Source: Prorocentrum cordatum (Eukaryota; Sar; Dinophyceae; Prorocentrales; Prorocentraceae). Taken from it: a stretch of DNA of 64,000 bases. The position numbers were made by a program, and so were the translations under genes. The notes beneath the pieces were generated by a model, which made no database searches, was not told the origin of the DNA, and was given only the letters and a program-made list of their open reading frames with translations. Below are positions 45,070-56,314 of the stretch, one piece after another; position 1 is the first letter of the stretch, and each line of letters starts with the position of its first letter. The stretch covers positions 124,001 through 188,000 of the forward strand of contig CAUYUJ010014206.1 in NCBI GenBank assembly GCA_963575745.1. Direction: 5' to 3'.

Positions 45070-45484
45070 ATGACGGCCCCCGCCGAACGCGAGAACCCGC
45101 AGGCGGGCAGTAGGAGTCGCGGCCGCAGCCGCGGCGGCGGGCCCGCTGGGAGCAACCGCAACAGGAGTCGCAGCCGCAGCCGCGGCGGCGGGCCCGAGCT
45201 CCCTGAGAGCGGCATAGGCGACGACGAGATGACCTCCATGGCAGCGGGCGGCTTGCGCTCCGCGCATGCGTGCCTGGTCAAGATGCAGGACGTCGTGCGC
45301 GAGTGGGGCCCTGGGGATCACGCGGGCCTCTGTCAGTCAGAAGATGGAGACAGCAGCGTCGGCATTCGAGTCGGCGGGGTCGGTTCTCCTTGAGACGAAC
45401 CTCGCGATTGCCGCTTTCGGGGGCCTTGTTATCGCCTCTACCTCTTCCGGGGCGGACCCAGCGACTCGGATTGAGCCGGATTGA
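45070..45484 (+). pseudogene. R/S/G-rich N-terminal ORF with one frameshift, unknown function
   Basis: The ATG at 45070 opens MTAPAERENPQAGSRSRGRS, an Arg/Ser/Gly-rich segment of about 40 residues, followed by GIGDDEMTSMAAGGLRSAHA and CLVKMQDVVREWG. A one-base shift near 45310 restores a coherent helical/hydrophobic continuation, ASVSQKMETAASAFESAGSV and LETNLAIAAFGGLVIASTSS, to a TGA at 45482. The R/S-rich head resembles RNA-associated proteins but no RNA-binding domain is visible. It may be the first exon of a host gene or the N terminus of a mobile element. Confidence 0.35.
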
Positions 45485-45919
45485 GCGGTGAGCGCTGCTT
45501 GGGTGTCCTGGGCTCGAGCGCGTGCGCAATGTCTAAACACCCCTTTTCCTCCTCGCCCTCCGCCTAGTCATCCTCCTCCTTCTTCCGCGGACCCTTTGGC
45601 CCGAAGCTGCGAACCCTGAGTTTCCCGTGTCGATGCCAAGACATCAAGGGTCAGGGATTTCAGCTTGTCGCGGCAGCGCATGCGCTATGAAGGACGATGG
45701 GCAGGCTTAACTAGCGGAAAAGGGCGGCGTGTGGGGGGGGGGGGGGGGAGGGCGCATGCGCTCGGGAAGGGTGGGAACAACGGCGAGGTCGATCGACGGC
45801 GCGAGGGCTGGATGAAGCGCACAGCGCTAGGATAGCAGCATGGGGGACGGGGCCTTTTTTTTCTTCTGCGCATGGCGCTATGCCAATCGCAACGCTGCGA
45901 CGTCATCGCCGCGCATGAA

Positions 45920-46620
45920 TTACGCAGGCGCCGAGAGCACGGCGTCCGCGCGCCACGCCTGGATGGCGCCTCCAACCTTCCATCGGTCGGAGTGCGCTGA
46001 CAGCCTGACCGCGCGCTTGAACGTCTCCACCAGTACCGGGTGATTGCCATCATCAACGGCGGAGGCGCGCACTCTGCCAGCAACTCTTTCGAGCAGATCG
46101 ACGTCGCCGACCTCGATGGCAAGGCCAGAGACAGACATTCGATCTGCTATTGGCACCCGCGCCCCATCAAGAAACGACGTCTTCCCCGGGGGGCCATTGC
46201 CGAACCCGTGGCCCTCCAAGGCCATCAGGTGGACATGAATCAAAGACGCCAAGCATGGCACTTCAAAGTTCCTTGCGTTGTCGATCGGGCCCATGCAAAA
46301 CTTTATCTTGATGTGCAACAGCTCGGCCACACGTGCACCCATCGCAGCGGCGCCTCCCCGCCCCCCTCGCGTTCCCACTGGCCGGCCACGTCAAACGTCA
46401 TGCGCTGCTTCGGCAGGATGCTCGCTGTGCTGTACGCCTCTTTATGCAGTCGAAGGTGCTCGGCGCGGGCTCGCCGACGCTGCGCCGCCCCTTCGAGCAA
46501 GCCAGCGAGCCCCTGCTTTTCCGCGCACATCGCGTCCAGCGTCGCGCGCGCAGCTTGGAACAAGGCCGCCTGCTCGTCGAGCGCCACGTCGAGAAGGCGC
46601 AGCTACGCGAAATGCCTAGG
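45920..46620 (-). pseudogene. C-terminal part of a KDZ/plavaka-like transposase-family protein
   Basis: On the minus strand from about 46618: LRKLRLLDVALDEQAALF, then AEHLRLHKEAYSTASILPKQ (near 46460), the counterpart of an H..Y.....PK.H segment in the family. After a shift follow NARNFEVPCLASLIHVHLMA and VGDVDLLERVAGRVRA, ending near 45920. The order matches the C-terminal half of the protein whose N-terminal half lies at 47445-48622 on the same strand. Tandem GGT and GGA tracts and short repeats (46640-47445) separate the halves. This is probably one decayed gene with an expanded intron or insertion. Confidence 0.45.
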
Positions 46621-46809
46621 AGGAGGATGAGGAGGAGGAGAGAGGACAAGCTAGGTGCGCTCGCGTCATATCTGACGTCCTACCCCTCCCTCCCACCCCT
46701 TACCATGGCGCTGATTTTCTCTATCCGCGGACGCGTGTCGTAGCGGACCTGTGGCTCCGCGCGCGCGTGCGTAGTGGGTGGTGGTGCACGTGCGTGCGTG
46801 CGTGCGTGT

Positions 46810-46866
46810 GTGCGTGGTTGTCGTGGTGGTGGTGGTGGTAGTGGTGGTGGTGGTGGTTGGTGATGG

Positions 46867-46897
<31 letters not shown>

Positions 46898-47000
46898 GGT
46901 GGTGGTGTTGGTGCTAGTGCTAGTGCTGGTGCTGGTGGTGGTTGTGGTGGTGGTGGTGGTGGTGGTGGTGGTGGCGGTGGTGGTGGCGGCGCTGCGGCGC
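46810..47000. repeat. (GGT)n trinucleotide block
   Basis: GTGGTGGTGG runs with GCTAGT and GCGGC interruptions. It separates the two halves of the transposase-like gene. Confidence 0.95.
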
Positions 47001-47337
47001 GGCGGTGGCGGGCGGATGGGCGCGCGAGAAAAAGGCCCGCGCTGGGGCGAGAACGCCATCCTGAACGACGGAGGCCAAACACTGATCCGAAAATGAGGCA
47101 CGCGCTGCAGCGGGAACGCGATTCGGAACGATTCGGGAGCAGAAATGAGGCCGGCGCCTCATCGAGAGCAGCATTTTCGAAAAAAATGACGCCGGCGCCT
47201 CAGCGAGAGTCGTTTCCCCGGATTTCCCGGGGATCTCGTGCGTGCGTGTGAAAAAAACAGTGCGCGGAGAGTGCGCGGCCATCGCCCGGACGCCATCAGG
47301 GGAAGAGGGGGAGTATTTTCATATTGAGTAATTGCGG

Positions 47338-47445
47338 AGAGGGGGGGGGGGGGGGGGGAGGAGGAGGAGGAGGAGGGGGAGGAGGAGGAGGAGGAGGAGG
47401 AGGAGGAGGAGGAGGAGGAGGAGGGGAGGAGGAGAGGGCGGGGGG
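47338..47445. repeat. (GGA)n trinucleotide block
   Basis: A G-run followed by AGGAGGAGG repeats. It would encode polyproline at the end of the minus-strand frame and is not considered coding. Confidence 0.95.
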
Positions 47446-48622
47446 CGGAGCAGTTAGCCTGAGAAGCGCATGCATGCCAAGGAGCTTCGGCGCAGAGGCC
47501 CGTGTCTTGTCCTCCATCTGGGCACGGCACTCGTCGAATATCTTGCGCAGCCATTTCGGCTTCGCTCCCCCATGTGCAGGGGGCAGCCAACCGTTCTTCA
47601 TGTACTCTCGAAGGTCCTCGAATTTGACGTCCAGCTCCTCCTCGCACGCCTGCGCCAGCAAGACAACTTCTTGCAATGCCGCGTGGGCCCAATCGATGAC
47701 GGCGCTGTCCACTGCGTCCACACGGCGACCCAATTCAGGGTCCAGCAGGGCGCCGTGGGGCGCGAACTTGAGCCCGCCCGTCATTTGCAGTTTCTCGACG
47801 CGGCCTTCTGTCGTTGCCCCTGCAGTCCACCGAGCGCGCGCCGCGCTGACAAAGTCAGCAGCAGCGAAAACATCTGCACAGGTGCGCAATCGAAACTGCG
47901 TCGGGTATGCACAAGAACTTTCCACGAATCTCGGCGGGTCCAACTCGGCCGTGCCTGGGCTTTTTTTGAGCACGCTGCAATGTCGCAAGCGCGGCCTGAA
48001 GCCGTTGGCACCGTTGCTGCTCAACGACATGCGGTGGCCAACGAGATCGGCGATCATGAACCCGACGCGTGCGAAGATGAGAATGCCCGTGCCGAGGACA
48101 GCCATAGGGGCGCTTGCCGTCGCAAGGCCAGTCGGAGACAGCAGGTGCAGCTTCAGGGACTTGCCAAACATGGCGCCCCAGCAGCCCTGGGCCTGCTTGA
48201 ACCAGCTGTGGCGAACAATCGCAGGTATGAACCACGCGTTGTCACTGCGACTGTCGTGCACCCCGAGCTCCAGGAACGCGAGCGATAAGTCCATCCTCTT
48301 CCTGCCGTCGCAAACGCTGAACATGCCGCCAGGGCTGAAGTCACCGCGCCCGATAACCAGTGTCCACGGGCGCCCCTGGCTCGGAGCACCGCGTCGCCGC
48401 GGCGCGGCCGCGAGCAATTCTTGCAGCGCCCCGCTCTCTGATGCTAGCCTGTTGGGCCCCGCCTGGGGCCAGCTCCAGCTTCCGCCGCTCACCGGCGGCA
48501 TGTTCAACTCGTGGCGGGCGCGCTCGAACCGTTCCTTCTTCGCCCTGTTGATCTCATACCTCGTCGTCTTAAGATTGGCGGGCAAGTCCGCCGCCGCCGC
48601 GCGAATCGCCTTCAGCATCTCC
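47445..48622 (-). pseudogene. KDZ/plavaka-like transposase-family protein, N-terminal and core part
   Basis: An open minus-strand stretch of about 390 residues. In order: EMLKAIRAAAADLPANLKTT, GRPWTLVIGRGDFSPGGMFS, MDLSLAFLELG, NAWFIPAIVRHSWF, GCWGAMFGKSLKLHLLSPTG, FARVGFMIADLVGHRMSL, RLRHCSVLKK, LQMTGGLKFAPHGALLDPEL, SAVIDWAHAAL, and KPKWLRKIFDECRAQ. From memory this order is that of a very abundant dinoflagellate family related to KDZ/plavaka-type transposases (the W.L.I..D..TPG, LG...AD..A and GL.F.P.G.L.D..L...DW.H landmarks). The catalytic acidic residues cannot be assigned with certainty. The continuous frame extends further at both ends only through low-complexity DNA. Confidence 0.5.
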
Positions 48623-48889
48623 GCGGGCCCCCCTGCGTCGCGCGTCCGCGATGGAGGAGCTTTCGCGACGCGTCTCGCCCCCGACGGACCCTCGGGAAGG
48701 GGGGGGGGCTTGATGGGGGGGGGGGGGGGGGGGGGGGCGGGGCCTCGATCGAGAGCGACGGCGGTATCCCTTCGACGCCATGCCTTTGGGGCGCAAGCGC
48801 CGCGGCGCTGGAGGGCCGCGCCGCCGCGCCCTTCGCGCGGCGTTGGAGCGCGAGCGACGCTTGCGCCAGGAAGCGGCCGCGGACGGGAA

Positions 48890-49120
48890 CAGCGCGAGGC
48901 GCTGAACGGGGGGGGGGGCAGCGCAAGCGATGGGCGGGGGAGGAACAGCCCAAACGCCGGGGGAGCAGCGCAAAGCGCTGGAGTAGGGAGGGCAGCGCAA
49001 GCGCTGGCGGGGGAACAGCGCAAGCGCTGGATGGGGGGGAGAACAGCGCAAAACGCTGGGCGGGGGGAGAAGCAGCGCAAAGCGCTGGAGGAGACAGGAG
49101 CAGCGCAAACGCTGGCGTAG
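48890..49120. repeat. Palindromic AGCGCAA(A)GCGCT tandem repeat
   Basis: Seven or so copies of AGCGCAAAGCGCT or AGCGCAAGCGCT, each followed by G-rich GGGCGGGGGGAG-like spacers of 15-25 bases. They are followed by a GTAGTAGTAGTCG stretch to 49160. Confidence 0.75.
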
Positions 49121-49479
49121 TAGTAGTCGTAGCCGTAGTTGTAGTTGTAGCGGTAGTAATGACAGTACCGGCCACGCACTGAAGTTGTCGGCCGGCTATC
49201 AACCACCGCGGGGAACAGCACGGGGAGCCGCGGCGCCGCGGAAGAACGTCATTGGTAGCGGGTGTTGCACGTATTTTCCGCTCCACCAGGAGGCGCCGAC
49301 ATGCGCGTCGGCGTCCGCGAGGGGTCGCCAACTTTGATCCCAACCGCCAACTTTGATCGCAACCGCCTGCTCGACAAGCAGCGCGGGTGCGCCGCTTTGG
49401 AGTGGGTCCCGCGGCTGTCCGCCCACGGGGCCTTGTCTTTCTTCCGCAGGGGGCCCGTCCTTTTCTCGGAAACACGCGC

Positions 49480-50341
49480 CTGGTTGCAGCAGAGATCTTG
49501 CGCCAGGAGTCGTGGCCAGAGCGGGCCCCCATGGAGTTCAACGATTTGCTGGCCACCGATTCGGACGGGCACCAACCAAACTGGCGACTGGTCTGGCTGA
49601 GGCGGGCCACGCGCGCAGCATCGGACATGATGGGCGCAAAACTCGGGAAACGGGCTCTGGGCCCTGCGCACCTAGATGACATGACACAGCGTTGTGGACT
49701 ATGCGGTGTTTCCGGGTTTCCGAGGGCCGCCGTTTGGGATTGATGCGGCGCGGTGTGGCCGGTCATCCGTCCCTCGCCGACCTGGCCCCGGATGCATTTG
49801 CCTAGGTTTTACGATCGCGCGATGGACTGGGGCCGCTCCTACAAAACGCAGTCGAGCTGGCGAGGGGCGCCGCCGCTGCTGACCTCCAGGCGCTTCGCGC
49901 GGACATGCGCGATCTCTCGGGCGATTGTGTTCGACTCCGCAAGGGCGAATCCAGGCCCGACTTCAAAAATTGCGCCCTGGGCGGGCAGGCGCGCTGAACG
50001 CCGCGCGCGCGCGCCAGACGGCGTCGCGCACGCCGACCCAGCGCGCGTGTCCGAGCCCCTCCGCGGCCACTGGGGAAGCGCATTCGGTGCCAGGCAGCGC
50101 GGCCGAGGAGCGCTGGCAAGGGGGCTGTCCGATGAGCTGCCGCGAGCTGCTGGCGACGCCGCGCGCCCCGGCATGCCGCCGACGATGGGGATTGCGCAGA
50201 CGTGGAGGAGGCAGTGAAATCAGCTTCGCCGTCGGCCCCTGGGCCCGACTTTTTTGTTGGTGTGTGTGTGTGTGTGTGTGTGTGCGTGTGTGCGTGTGTG
50301 CGTGTGTGTGTGTGTGCGTGTGTGCGTGTGTGCGTGTGCGT

Positions 50342-50374
<33 letters not shown>

Positions 50375-52640
50375 CGTGTGTGTGCGTGTGTGTGCGTGTG
50401 TGTGTGTGTTTTCTGGCTTGGAAGCGCATGGGTAGTCTCGCGGTGGACACGCCTTTCAAGGCTGCCACTGACATGTCGGCCGAAGGAGGGCCGGACCGGC
50501 TTGGCCGCTTCTACGAGGACGCCGCCTTCCTTGGGCAGTCGTTCGACGCCCAGGAACCCGCGCGGTAAGCTTGCCGGATGCGGAAATTTCTACGACCCAG
50601 CTGACGCGCTCCTTTTGAATAGTTGTTGGAAACGCAGAGAATCTCATCTTGGCCAACGCGGCGCGCTTGCGCGTGGACCTCTTCTGGTGGAGTGGATCAC
50701 AGAGATGCAGCAGGGCTTTGTGGTAGGGCGCTCGCTGCTGTCGAGCGCGGTGTCTGCCGATCACGAAGTGACGAGGTGTGCTTTGCAAGAAAGAGAAGGG
50801 GCCGCGATCTTCTTCGTTTCGACATTCGCGCCGCCTTCCCCAGCATCGCCCACCTCTTTTCTGAAAACGGTGTTGTCGCATCCTAATATCCCGAGCTGCT
50901 TCCTTTCCTTGTTTGACGCCCTTTACCAGGGCAGTCGTTGCGAGCTCGTCGTCGGCGGGGCACGCCGCGCGGGCTTCTCGCTGCAGGCGTGCATCCGACA
51001 AGGGTGCCACTTGTCACTGTTGATCTATGCAGTCGCTGTCCACCTCCCCCTCCAGCGCCCACGACGTCTGGCGCCGATTGCTTGGTGCGAGCATATGCCG
51101 ATGATTCGGCGGTGGCCCTGCCCGACGCTTTTGCGCGGCCCCCAGATTTCTCCGTGAGTTTCGCGGAGCACGCCGTCACTTCTGGCCTACAGCTGAACCT
51201 GCCCAAGACCGTTTTCGCGCCGTTCTTAAGTGGCAGCCTGGTAGACATGGAGACTCGCACTGCGTGGGCAACCCTGGCGGGGCCGGGATGCAGGCGGCGC
51301 GCCGCGCCAAGCATTTGGGCTGCTATCTCGGGCCGGACAGTGGTTACCGAGCTTGCGAGGCACCGCTGAGGAAGTCCCAGGAGCGCAGCAGGGCACGGGT
51401 CGAGGTGGGCACAGGTTTGCTGTGCACGCTGACCGCTCACGCCGTCCACGCCCTCCCCGCGCCCGCGTGCGTCGCTCAGTTAGACAGCCCGCCTGGGAAT
51501 GGGGACCAGTTGGAGATTGAGGCCGTCTGTCGTCTCATCCCTGGGCCAGCCAGGTGGTGCCAGCCAGAGGATTTGCAGTGCCGTCATCATTTTGGGTTTC
51601 CGAAAGGATTTCCTAACGTTCGGGCAGCAGCGACGGCATCGCAATGCTGGGTGGCCCACCTGGAGGCGAGCTGCCAGGGGGGCCTCCGCGCGGCGTTGCG
51701 ACCTGGCGAACTGCGGCGACGGCGCACCAATTGCGACGACGCCATGCGAAGCACTCGCTGGTCTGACTGGTTCAACCGCGCTGTCGAGGCCCAGCTGGCA
51801 TCGGCCCTCGAGCGCGCCGAGAACGCCGGCGCCGTTCCGTCAGCAATCGAACACCGCGTTTCTCACGGGTCGCCGAGACCTTTCCCGAGGCTGGTCGACG
51901 CGGCTGTTCGCAGGGGGGTCCAGCGAGAGGTGCGTCATATAGTGGCAGCGCGTCGCAGCCCGGCGCGCGGGCGCGCGCCATCGCATAGCCCAGCGAGAGT
52001 TGCCAGGTTTCCCCAGGGCAGGCGACAGCCGAGGCCATGCTCCCGGTGCTGTCCCCGCTGGTCCCGCCGCGCGTCTGGGCAGCTGTCTTGCGGGCCTTGT
52101 GGGGCGGGTGGCCGACTGCCGGGCGTTCGCCCAGCGGCCCCGCGGGCGGCGCGACTTGCATTTTCGGGCGCGTTGGACCCGCGGATTCGATGGAGCACCA
52201 CTGCGCGTGCCGGGAGGCGGCGGGTCTCTCGCGCGACGGCGCCCCGGGTTGAGCGCGCCCGCGTCTCCGGCAGCCTTCGACTGGCCGCCCCGCCAGCGCC
52301 CGCTCGCGGAGCGCCCGCCAGCGGGTGGCCGCGGCGTACAAGGTGCACAATTGGTGGCGACACGCCGCGCGGCGTACGTCGGGCATGGCGCGGGGGTTTT
52401 TGCCCCCGGCCGCCCGGGACCTCGCGTCAGGGCACTCTCGTTCCATCGGGGTGCTGGACAGAGCTGGCTTCCAGACCTGCTGAACTCGCAGCGGCGCCCG
52501 TGACGCTTCGCCGCAGTAGACCCGCCGCTCGCGGGCGTTTCCGCGCCTTCTACATCCGTTTCGCCCGCGCAGCGTCTCTGTCATCCCCCTCTCTACGCTG
52601 CTCCCCCACCGCCATCAACTTCGTTGCCCTCGCCAGCAGC
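49480..52640 (+). pseudogene. Decayed LINE ORF2 interrupted by a (TG)n microsatellite
   Basis: A linker before the polymerase is seen near 49570-49670 (NWRLVWLRRATRAASDMMGA). [16 protein letters not shown] follows near 50050, then [18 protein letters not shown] (50190-50246), reverse transcriptase motif 1. A TG tract (50257-50412) interrupts there. After it come [20 protein letters not shown]-type sequence, motif [11 protein letters not shown] (near 50815), motif [14 protein letters not shown] (near 51000), motif [14 protein letters not shown] (51090-51128) and LQLNLPKTVF. The thumb region begins AKHLGCYLGPDSG (near 51310). The C terminus has RVWAAVLRALWGGWPTA and a CIFGRVGPADSMEHHCACRE zinc motif (52160-52220), then a last fragment DLLNSQRRP to 52503. 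Frames shift repeatedly. The endonuclease part was not clearly found. Confidence 0.65.
50257..50412. repeat. (TG)n / (TGCG)n microsatellite inside the LINE
   Basis: TGTGTGTGTG with TGCG interruptions over about 155 bases. It begins right after the codons for GPD of motif 1. Confidence 0.97.
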
Positions 52641-52664
52641 GCCACTGCCAGCCGCGCGCAGTTG

Positions 52665-53190
52665 CGGGGCCCCCGATGGGGCCACGGAGCGCTGCACGGG
52701 GCGGGGGAGCGAATGCGAACGCCGCCATTGTGGCCTTCGGTGGAGCTCCCTTTGGGGCCACGAAGCGGTTCTGAGCGGGGGCAGCACATGCGAACACCGT
52801 CTCTGCATGCAGAGACCGCCAGTGGGGCCTTCGGTGGAGCTCCCCATGCGGCCACGAAGTGCTAGACTGGGCAGGGGGCGCGCATGCGAACACCGCCAGT
52901 GGACCCTTCGGTGGGGCTCTGTACGGGGCCACGAAATGCTGCACTGGCTGAGGGGGAGGCGCATGCGGACTCCGCCGCTGGGGCCGCCGGTGGATCTTCC
53001 CATGCGGCCACGAAACGCCGTGCTGGGTGGGGGGGGCGCATGCGGACACCGCGACTGGGGCCCTGTGTCGAGCTCCCTACGGGGCCACGAAAAGCTGCAC
53101 TGGGTTGGGGGGGGGGCGCGCGGACACCGCCACTGGGGCCGTCGGTGGAGCTCCCTATGGGGCCACGACGCGTTGCGCGGGGTGGAGGAG
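52665..53190 (+). repeat. Composite repeat copy 7: about six 90-bp units
   Basis: Diverged units of TGGGGCCTTCGGTGGAGCTC and GGGGCCACGAA in the same orientation as copy 6. A GA-rich tract follows (53190-53292), keeping the order array then GA-rich seen in copies 6 and 8. The unique A-tailed end is not seen. Confidence 0.75.
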
Positions 53191-53232
53191 AGAGCGAGAG
53201 AGAGAGAGAGAGAGATGGATAGAGAGATGGAT

Positions 53233-53263
<31 letters not shown>

Positions 53264-53292
53264 GAGAGAGGAGAAAGAGAGAGAGAGAGAGA
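53190..53292. repeat. (GA)n microsatellite
   Basis: GAGAGAGAGA with GATGGATA and GAAAGA interruptions, between copy 7 and the end of the minus-strand LINE. Confidence 0.95.
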
Positions 53293-53373
53293 GCAGCCCG
53301 TGGGGGGAGGCGGGCGCCCCGCCTGCCCCGGCGTTGCGCCGGGCCGCAGTGTGCCTCACGTGTGCTCGAATAT

Positions 53374-56293
53374 TTAGACGTCTGTCCAGCGCTTGCGCTG
53401 GCCGCCAACGCTCCTCTTGGCGTCAACCCTGAACCGAGGCAGTCCACCAGCCGGACTGCCCAGCGCCTGTCCCTCGCAGTGGATAGCATGCCTGCCAGGG
53501 ACCACTTTTGCTTCCAGAAGCTCGAGACCCAGTCTTGGCCACCGTTCTGGTGGGCAAGGTTTGTGCTGGTATGCGTTGCGCGCTGTATGTGCTCGACCCA
53601 CGTCTCGCGACTGCGTCTCCGAACGCCCGCGATATGCCGCAACAAGCTGCGCTGCGTTGTTCGGAGTTTGTTCTCCTGCTCTACAGTCAGCGTCCAGGTC
53701 CCCGCGGCGCACAGCAGACTCGGTGCCACGCATGTTTCCAATAACGTCATTCTGCGAGACAGATGCTGACGCCTGTCGCATAACATGTCCTTTAAAGAAT
53801 GAAAAGACGCCCAGCCAGAGGCAACTCTATTCGCAGATTCAGTGCCGTGAAAATCGCCCAGCGACAGCTTCCTGCCCAAGTACTTCTCAGACTCGCCACG
53901 CTGAAGAACTCGCGCATCATGGTCTCCGCATTTGACATGCGTTGGTCTGGAAGGCGAAGTTGTCAGCACGACGGTCTTCCCCATGTGCACTTTCAGGCCG
54001 CACTTCTTGGCCTCCGTCTCCACGTCGGCGACCATCCTGGCGACGTCTCGTTTGCAACCAGATAAAAGCAGTTAAAAGCAGTACGTCGTCTTCGAACCGT
54101 AGGTTCGTCAGCGGGTCAGAGGGGTCGTCCGCGACCAGGCCGTAGTAGATGCCTTTTTCGTTTGCTGTTGAGCACATTCCACCTTTCCTTTAACTTGCGA
54201 AAGATGGCTTCCATGATCACAATGAACAGGAATGGGCTGATGGGGTCGCCTTGCTTGACGCCCCGGGACATGTCGAAGGCTCGGCTTCTCTCCCCAGCAG
54301 AGACAGACGCAGTCTGTGACGCGTACAGCCTCTTGAGTATGTTTGTATACTGAATCGGCACGCCCTGCTCTGCGAGGGCAGCCCACAGGATGCCGTGCTC
54401 GACCGTGTCGAAAGCCTTCTCAAAATCTTTCCTGCCGATCCATAAGTCTACATTGTGCGCGTCGCTTGCTTCAAAAACCATGGTCACTGCAGGAAGGTGA
54501 TCGGTGGTACTAAAACCTTTTCTATATGCAGCTTGGTCCACTGATTGACCGCGAGCAATGATGTCTATCAGGCGGCCGCACAACATACGACTGAACAGCT
54601 TGTATAGAATTGCCAACATTGCGGTTGGTCTGTAATTTGCCGGCAGGGTTGCGTCGCCCTTCTTGTGCAGGACTATGATCCGCGTTGTGAGCCAGCCCTC
54701 AGGCATCCTCTGAGAGGGATCACACATTGCATTGAAAGCGTCAAGGGTCAGGTTTCGCAGCAACGGGGAATCAATGTTCAGAAACTCTGCTTTAATACCA
54801 TGGTCATCACCAGCTTTTCCCTGCTTCATCTGCTTGATGGCGTCTTCCAGTTCAGTCGCTGTCAACGGGTCAAAAGGAGAGGCGCTGCCTGTCTCATAGA
54901 AGCTCGAGCGGTCGTCGCCCCAGGTGCTCGTATACAGCTCTTCGTAGAACTTCGCGAACACTCTTGCGATGCTTGTCTTGTCGTTGTGCGTTACACCGTC
55001 AGCGTCCTTCATTTCGACGATGTGTGTCTTCTTCCGTTTGCACGTAATTGCAGCCAGATCCCGCGCGCCCCGAGACTCGGAGAGTGCCTTCTCCAATTTT
55101 GCCAGCTGAGTTTTGGAGCGTCTGGCACGCAACGTTTTCTGAAATTCTTTGCCCCATTCGACACGCAGACGCTTTTTGTCCTCCTCTTGTAAGCTGGCGG
55201 ATTGCAGGTTTCGCCTCATCTGGATCATCATGCGCAGCCTCTCTTCTGACCCATCCGGCGGCGCATGCGCGTTTGTTGCCTCGGACTGACCCCTGTCCTC
55301 AGAGACCGCACGAACCATGCACTCGTTGAGGACATTGATTCTTCCAGCTGCACTCAGCTCTGTCCAGTTGACGAGCCTGAGGTGATTGTCTAAGAGAAGC
55401 GAAAATGACTGTCCCGGAGCCCATGCTGCACTTTGCGCCCTCCTCTTTTTTCTCTTGGGCTTGTTGCTCGTAGGCAGAGCGAGCTGCAAGCACACGGGTC
55501 TGTGATCCGAGCCGACGTCGAGTGAAGCAAAAACACCGCATGACACCATGTGTGAGAATATGCGCCGGTCGGAGAGAAAGTAATCCAGCTGGCAACGGCG
55601 GTCCCCATTCCTGTACGTCCAAGCGTCTTCCCACGACGCCTGTTGAAAGGAATTCAGTATGGGCATGTCTCGCAGGGAGCACCACCGAAGCAACATAGTA
55701 CCTCTCTCGCTGCGCCTCCGCATCGGGTTCTGCCCCATGACGGCGCTGTTATCGTGGAGCTCACGCGGCCCAATTTCAGCATTGAAGTCGCCACCTATAA
55801 TGACAGGGAGCCTCTTGAGGGATGCTTGCCGGCGCTCCTTCTGTATACCAGCGTATATTGATTCAATTGCCTGCTCTTCCTGTCTCAAATGGGGCATGTA
55901 GACAGCAATGAAACGGATGACGCCGATCACCGGGACAGCCACGTCCAGAACAGCGAGTCTGTTGGACATTGCTCGAACAAGGCTGTGCGACCACCGGTTG
56001 TGGAGCAGAAAGCCTACTCCGCAACTCCGGCTTGTGCCGCCACTCCCAAACCAGTGATGGCCTTGAGCCGTCTCCCACGCTTCTTTGGGACACTCCCTCC
56101 ACCTTTCGGCAAACATGATGACGTCCCAACGTTGCTTTCCGATCTCTGCCATACATCTGTCTATACGGTTCTCGAAGCAAATCGAATAATGTATATTGTA
56201 TTCAAACACCACGAAATTAATATCTGCTATGCTGCAGTGTACCTTGTATTGGCCATTGCGTTTTGGATTGCTTCGACGGGTACCTGACAGCAT
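53374..56293 (-). pseudogene. LINE ORF2: endonuclease and reverse transcriptase, nearly intact
   Basis: The minus-strand frame is open from above 56293 (probable ATG) to 54116. Endonuclease: FVVFEYNIHYS, MFAERWRE (Glu), VIIGGDFNAEIG, CQLDYFLSD and GSDHRPVCL. Reverse transcriptase: KQGKAGDDHGIKAEF, KKGDATLPANYRPTAML, YRKGFSTTDHLPAV, motif A RKDFEKAFDTVEHG, motif B RGVKQGDPISPFLF. A shift near 54178 leads to motif C LRFEDDVLLL (near 54090), where the usual Tyr/Phe-Ala-Asp-Asp is FEDD. A second shift near 54050 leads to KKCGLKVHMGKTVVLT, KYLGRKLSL and RRMTLLETCVAPSLL. A third near 53440 gives the typical end SVGGQRKRWTDV at 53374. The base composition is clearly less GC-rich than the neighbours, suggesting a younger or different lineage. 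Confidence 0.8.
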
Positions 56294-56314
56294 CGTGGCT
56301 GGGCGCTCCAAGCC

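Noticed and set aside
46778-47251. Glycine/valine-rich frame
   Set aside because: Translation of the (GGT)n tract.
47296-47445. Polyproline end of the transposase-like frame
   Set aside because: It is the (GGA)n tract read on the minus strand; the coding part was ended before it.
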